Part shown: positions 14,793-18,104 of the stretch, piece after piece | Position numbering within the stretch: the stretch's first letter is position 1 | Layout of the letters: every line of letters starts with the position of its first letter | NCBI GenBank assembly: GCA_011800805.1 | Contig: MPNW01000730.1 | Coordinates: 57,025 to 75,128, forward strand | Direction of reading: 5' to 3' | Origin: Hirudo medicinalis | Lineage: Eukaryota; Annelida; Clitellata; Hirudinida; Hirudinidae | DNA length: 18,104 nt | The notes under the pieces: model-generated | Database searches by the model: none | What the model was told of the DNA's origin: nothing | Seen by the model: the letters and a program-made list of their open reading frames with translations, nothing else | Made by a program: the position numbers and the translations under genes

Positions 14793-17700
14793 GTAAGATC
14801 ATTGCAATCACATTAGCAATAATTATAATGTAATAAATGTAATATAAATGTAATAATCATCATTTACATACAATTTCATTTCAGTGGTGTTGATAGACAA
14901 TTTCTTCGGTTGCTATGAACTAAAGACAACGCCTACGGTTATATCCACAAAAATAACTGTAAAATGTTCCCAATATTGCGCAAATTACAGTTTCTTTGGT
15001 ATAAATTCGGTAAATAATTTCTTTTCAAATCATTATTAAAATAAAAGTGTTTAAAATTCTGATTTCTATTATTTGAATATCTTCGTATCATTTGAATAGC
15101 AAATGAATTATTTATTTTATAAACTAAATTCATAAATTTATAATTAAAATACACAATATGTGAAATGCAACATAATTCACTAAACTAAGCGATACCGAAA
15201 GACGGGGCCAAACTCCGAGAAGCGGTATAGTCGAAAGAAATGGGTCGACCGCTGGCTCGCAAATCACTGTCCAAATGGATATATATAAAAGCCATTGACC
15301 GAGTCGTGACTTGTTCTATCCCGACTGCTGCAAAGAAAATTTAGGTCCCAGTTTCAATATATTAATTACAAGGAGTAAAGACGCCATCGAGAGCTTTCAT
15401 GGCCGCAGTAGTAGAATCTGTTTTTGACGCGATCGAAACAAGAAGGTCTAAAAGAGCCTCGCGTAGTCGAAATTTTCCGGCTGCCAAGCGATGCAGTAAT
15501 CCACATAAAGAAGCTAGTGAAAGATTTCAGTGTCGCTCCAGTCCAAGCAATAAATATCGGCATAGGAAAGCCAACGAGAGCCTCTTATAGCCGAAAATAA
15601 CAGGGAGATCTAGCTGATCATCGGATGCGACTATCCCCCGAAAACAACAGAATCGTAGGGCCTAAATGTTTGAAGATGGTGAAACTCCTCTGAGGATCCT
15701 TGTCGGAGCTCCATGGCGGAAATTTAAAAAAAAAATGAAAAAATAAATTTAATAAATTTAATTAATCAATTATTTATCGCAGAACGGGTGCCAATGCATA
15801 GTGAGTCTGAGCAATTTACAGGCTGTTGGAATAACATCATGTGTTGCACCGTGTGCAGGGCATGGTTACCAAATATGTGGAAATGGTAGTTCCTTTGCTG
15901 TACACAGTAAAGGTGAATATTTTTATAAACTTATTTGAATATTCAAGCACAAATTTTATAGTTTACAAAACCACTGCTAGTAATTTAATGGTTTTAAGGA
16001 GTTGAACAATAGCAAAATATTACTATGCCAATACGTTTGGATGTTCAACCTCTAAAGATATATTTTGTTCCCCTGTCTCAGCCTAAAGTCACCCCCGGTC
16101 GAATCCAACTCCAAACTCGGCCAGATAGTCAAACGAGTTATAAAAAATAACCGTTATAGATAGAAAACCTACAACTTGCGTATAATACCTTTTGAAAAGA
16201 AGACTGACTTTGGACCTCCGATTGTGCTACAAAATATCACATGGGCACATGAAGATATATCTTGTAAATAACATCCACCAAGCCTTTTATTTTCTTTCGA
16301 GAGGTCACACCTATAAAATAACTGACGTCTCATGCACTTAAAATGCCGCCAAATAACATCTTCACCAATAGAATAGTAGACGTCTGGAACTCATCACCAA
16401 CTTCTACCACATTCTCTGGGTTCTGAAACTATGTCAATAAACCTTTAAATCACTAAATGTTGTTAATTGAATCTGTTTTTATTTTATTTTTTGACCAATT
16501 CTTGATAAGATGATGTAACGCTATGATTCTCTATGTCTCACACGACGTACAGCCTTCGTTCATTTAGGAGTTTCTAAGGTCATTTGTGGTTATTGTTTTC
16601 ATTTGTGACTCAGACCTTCCAAACGAGGTCTAGACAAAATTAGCTTAAATAAACGCATTATACTACTAGCAAATCAAGCGCACTTTCTGACAAAAAAAAA
16701 TTAAAATATTATTATTTTTTAGATGTTTCCCAAAAGATAAGATCTAAGCACCGGCCTACTACTGCGGCATGTGTTATCGGAAAAAAATGTAAAGGTTCTA
16801 GTAAGGGAAGAGTGGGAGTTAATTCAGAAATCATTGGTTAACAATGTTTATTTGGTTATAATTAATTAATTGATATATTAATTAAATCATAAGATTTATT
16901 CAACTAATCATTAAATGCATGCATTTCGTTTTATTTATTTATTTCTTAATATCAATTTAAATAAAAATAAAACTTTGTTATAAACAAATTAGATTAAAAA
17001 AATAATTGACGATACTCGAAGGTCGTCTGAAAAGAAAGTTGTTACTGTTGATAAAGCTACCATTTTTTTTTTTTTTAGAAACTTAAGTTATTGAGGAAAA
17101 ATAAACTTATGACACATTAGTTAAAATATAAAAAGAATTTTGTGCTGGTAAAAAGTACATTAGTCGTTAGTATTAGCTATCTAATTAGGTCGTTGCTCCC
17201 GCAAAGGTATTCGAATCCATGCTGCCTAAGGCTCAACCATAAGACCTTGTGGCAATAAAATAACACTCACACTAGTATTGTGAGCGGTATGCGAATGTAT
17301 CATTGACAAAATTGTTGTATTATTGTTAAATAACAAGCTTATCATGGCAGAGCGGATAAACATGCTTAATTTCAAAGCCTTACATTTCAATATCGAGTCA
17401 ACGCGCCGGAGGAACCTGGACCAGCCGAGTCTACCCCTATTGCCCAGCAATGAGCTGGAGGATATCGCAAAACTAAAAAACGATTTCTAATCTATATATA
17501 TTTGTTATTGTTATTTGACACGACCATAACACTCGTCATACTCGTTCATAAAAGATTGTTCTGAAAACAATGGAAGTTGTGGAAAAATGGAATGTCAAAC
17601 CACTTCCTTCTTTGAAACGACAATAGAGATTTGTCTTTGCAAACCTGGCTTTGAAATTCATGATGATTTGAAATGCCAAGGTAGGTTATGAAGTTTTTTC

Positions 17701-17973
17701 AATAAAATTAACTCCACTAGTTTTTAAAATTGTCAATAGAAAGTAATATTTCTCAAAGAGCTTCATGGCAATGACTTCCAAAATATTTTAATGGACGTCA
17801 AAGGGGTTAACCAAATATGTTTGTATCAATAAAACCCTTAGATATTGACGAGTGCAAGAATACATCCGCATGTCACGAATCAGCTTTATGTAGTAATGCT
17901 CTTGGATCATACACGTGCTTTTGCAAGGAAGGATTCGTGGAGGAAACTTATTCAAAGTCGCTAATTTGCACAG
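14342..17973 (+). CDS. Gene 2: secreted-start WSC-EGF-cbEGF protein (5' part, 6 exons seen)
   Basis: Exons 14342-14792, 14885-15009, 15783-15912, 16723-16836, 17555-17680 and 17842-17973 join in frame (phases 1, 0, 1, 1, 1, 1). The protein starts with a hydrophobic signal peptide (about residues 9-25), then an unrecognised domain of about 120 residues, a WSC domain with eight Cys, a Cys-pair linker, an atypical EGF module and a cbEGF. The gene runs off the right edge. The linker and EGF exons are paralogous to gene 1, so gene 2 probably also goes on to further cbEGFs and a TM exon (inference). WSC domains are found in yeast cell-wall stress sensors and in animal surface and secreted proteins and are thought to bind carbohydrate. 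The role here is unknown. Confidence 0.85.
14885..15009 (+). CDS. Gene 2 exon 2: first half of WSC domain
   Basis: After TTTCATTTCAG it reads 'VVLIDNFFGCYELK', then 'KCSQYCANYSFFGINS'. This matches the WSC start (G-C-Y), the C-x3-C pair and the F-G-I core. It ends in phase 0 at donor GTAAAT. The minus-strand open frame at 14939-15154 is a shadow. Confidence 0.88.
15010..15782. other. Intron inside the WSC domain with an unexplained GC-richer block
   Basis: Positions 15190-15720 are clearly less AT-rich than the surroundings. A TATATATAAAAG box (15279-15290) is followed about 100 bp later by an open frame (15399-15590, 'MAAVVESVFDAIETRRSKRA', rich in Arg/Ser/Lys). Another frame (about 15479-15599) reads 'HIKKLVKDFSVAPVQAINIG'. 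I recognise neither. It may be a foreign insertion, such as an unknown transposon or a retro-copy of a small basic-protein gene. Confidence 0.45.
15783..15912 (+). CDS. Gene 2 exon 3: second half of WSC domain
   Basis: After TTTATCGCAG it reads 'NGCQCIVSLSNL', then 'TSCVAPCAGHGYQICGN', with the end 'SFAVHSK'. The C-x-C, C-x3-C-x-G and I-C-G motifs are the WSC second half, giving eight Cys with exon 2. It starts in phase 0 and ends in phase 1 at GTGAAT. Confidence 0.9.
16080..16460 (+). mobile_element. CR1/L2-like RT C-terminus, badly broken
   Basis: Reading frames give 'LKRRLTLDLRLCYKISHG' (matching the RRL..DL...YKI region), then 'SRGHTYKI', then in another frame 'NNIFTNRIVDVWNSSP', typical of the 'RGH..K', 'FF..R.V..WN.LP' end of CR1-related RTs. 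Several stops and frame changes make it dead. The element differs from the one at 4457-4700. It lies in the intron between WSC exon 3 and the linker exon. Confidence 0.8.
16723..16836 (+). CDS. Gene 2 exon 4: linker (114 bp) with GR-G-N-EIIG motif
   Basis: The exon follows acceptor TATTTTTTAG, is phase 1-1 and reads 'AACVIGKKC', then 'KGRVGVNSEII(G)'. It ends before GTTAAC. A nearer donor-like GT exists after 'KKCK' at 16794, but the longer form matches the gene 1 linker exon in length and C-terminal motif, so I choose it. Confidence 0.78.
17193..17252 (-). mobile_element. Degraded second copy of the tRNA-Glu-like SINE
   Basis: The minus strand reads AAGGTCTTATGGTTGAG, then GGCAGCATGGATTCGAAT and TTGCGGGAGCA, matching 3253-3321 with a deletion of about 15 bp in the anticodon region. 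It lies in the intron between the linker and EGF exons of gene 2. Confidence 0.78.
17555..17680 (+). CDS. Gene 2 exon 5: atypical EGF-like module
   Basis: Phase 1-1, 42 codons, starts 'DCSENNGSCGKMEC'. The pattern is C-x6-C-x4-C-x12-C-x-C-x11-C, again with a long C3-C4 loop and no calcium motif. It is the counterpart of the gene 1 exon at 2828-2962. The donor GTAGGT is good. Confidence 0.88.
17842..17973 (+). CDS. Gene 2 exon 6: cbEGF 1
   Basis: Phase 1-1, 44 codons, starts 'DIDEC'. The pattern is C-x5-C-x5-C-x8-C-x-C-x14-C, with consensus 'CSNALGSYTC'. The acceptor is AACCCTTAG. The donor is GTTGGA. The next exons are beyond the window. Confidence 0.94.
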
Positions 17974-18104
17974 GTTGGATTCTAATAATAATTCAAATAA
18001 TAACAAAATTTAATGTGATTTTCGTAGCAAAATCAATTACATGGTTGCAATAAAATTGTTATTTAATGACAAATCAACGTTTTCATATTTTTCAATTAAT
18101 TTCA

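Noticed and set aside
15399..15590. Histone or protamine-like gene
   Set aside because: Basic composition and a TATA box upstream suggested it, but no histone fold motif or conserved core could be read in any frame.
16723..16794. Shorter version of the gene 2 linker exon ending at 16794
   Set aside because: AAAG|GT there looks like other donors, but the longer form matches the gene 1 exon in length and in the GR-G-N-EII end.
1462..17973. One single giant gene across the window
   Set aside because: Gene 1 ends with a TM exon and a stop, and gene 2 begins with a promoter-like region, ATG and signal peptide.
1..18104. CRISPR arrays, operons or phage systems
   Set aside because: No spaced direct repeats of that kind; split genes and EGF exons show a eukaryotic nuclear genome.

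Overview
This is an AT-rich animal nuclear segment: small exons with GT-AG introns, EGF-like and WSC modules, a type I membrane protein, metazoan-type LTR and non-LTR retrotransposon debris, and long ATT microsatellites (two N bases mark a draft assembly). No prokaryotic feature is seen. The sequence looks like a marine invertebrate, but the species or phylum cannot be fixed from it.

The window holds two neighbouring, same-strand, paralogous genes plus decayed extra copies. Gene 1 (about 1462-10791, 5' part outside the window) runs: a 114-bp linker exon, one EGF-like exon, ten calcium-binding EGF exons, an exon with a transmembrane helix, and a short Ser-rich tail exon. Gene 2 (14342 to beyond the right edge) starts with a signal peptide and an unrecognised extracellular domain. 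It continues with a WSC domain split over two exons, a 114-bp linker exon of exactly the same length as in gene 1, the same odd EGF-like exon, then a cbEGF exon. Together they imply a family with the order signal peptide - novel domain - WSC - linker - EGF - cbEGF(n) - TM - short tail. Nearly all exons are symmetrical phase 1-1, which suits exon duplication.

Between the genes (10792-13550) lie a second copy of the TM and tail exons (TM copy frameshifted, tail copy intact and followed by AATAAA), a decayed copy of the signal/novel-domain exon, a decayed first WSC exon, and a further scrap of the same kind. Inside gene 1, a two-exon cbEGF unit was duplicated with its intron (offset 997 bp). The locus is therefore a tandem array with recent exon and gene birth and decay.

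Mobile elements fill the introns: a Ty1/copia pol end plus 3' LTR (1-1038), a non-LTR RT C-terminus on the minus strand (about 1780-2310), a tRNA-Glu-like SINE (3225-3450) with a second degraded copy on the minus strand (17193-17252), a Ty3/gypsy integrase end plus probable LTR (3520-4271), two CR1/L2-like RT C-termini (4457-4700 and 16080-16460), and a polyadenylated retro-tail (6240-6539). I found no CRISPR array and no intact non-coding RNA gene.

How the proteins work is not shown by the sequence. A secreted N-terminus with a WSC (putative carbohydrate-binding) domain on a rod of Ca-binding EGF modules anchored by one TM helix suggests a cell-surface adhesion or recognition receptor; that role is inference.
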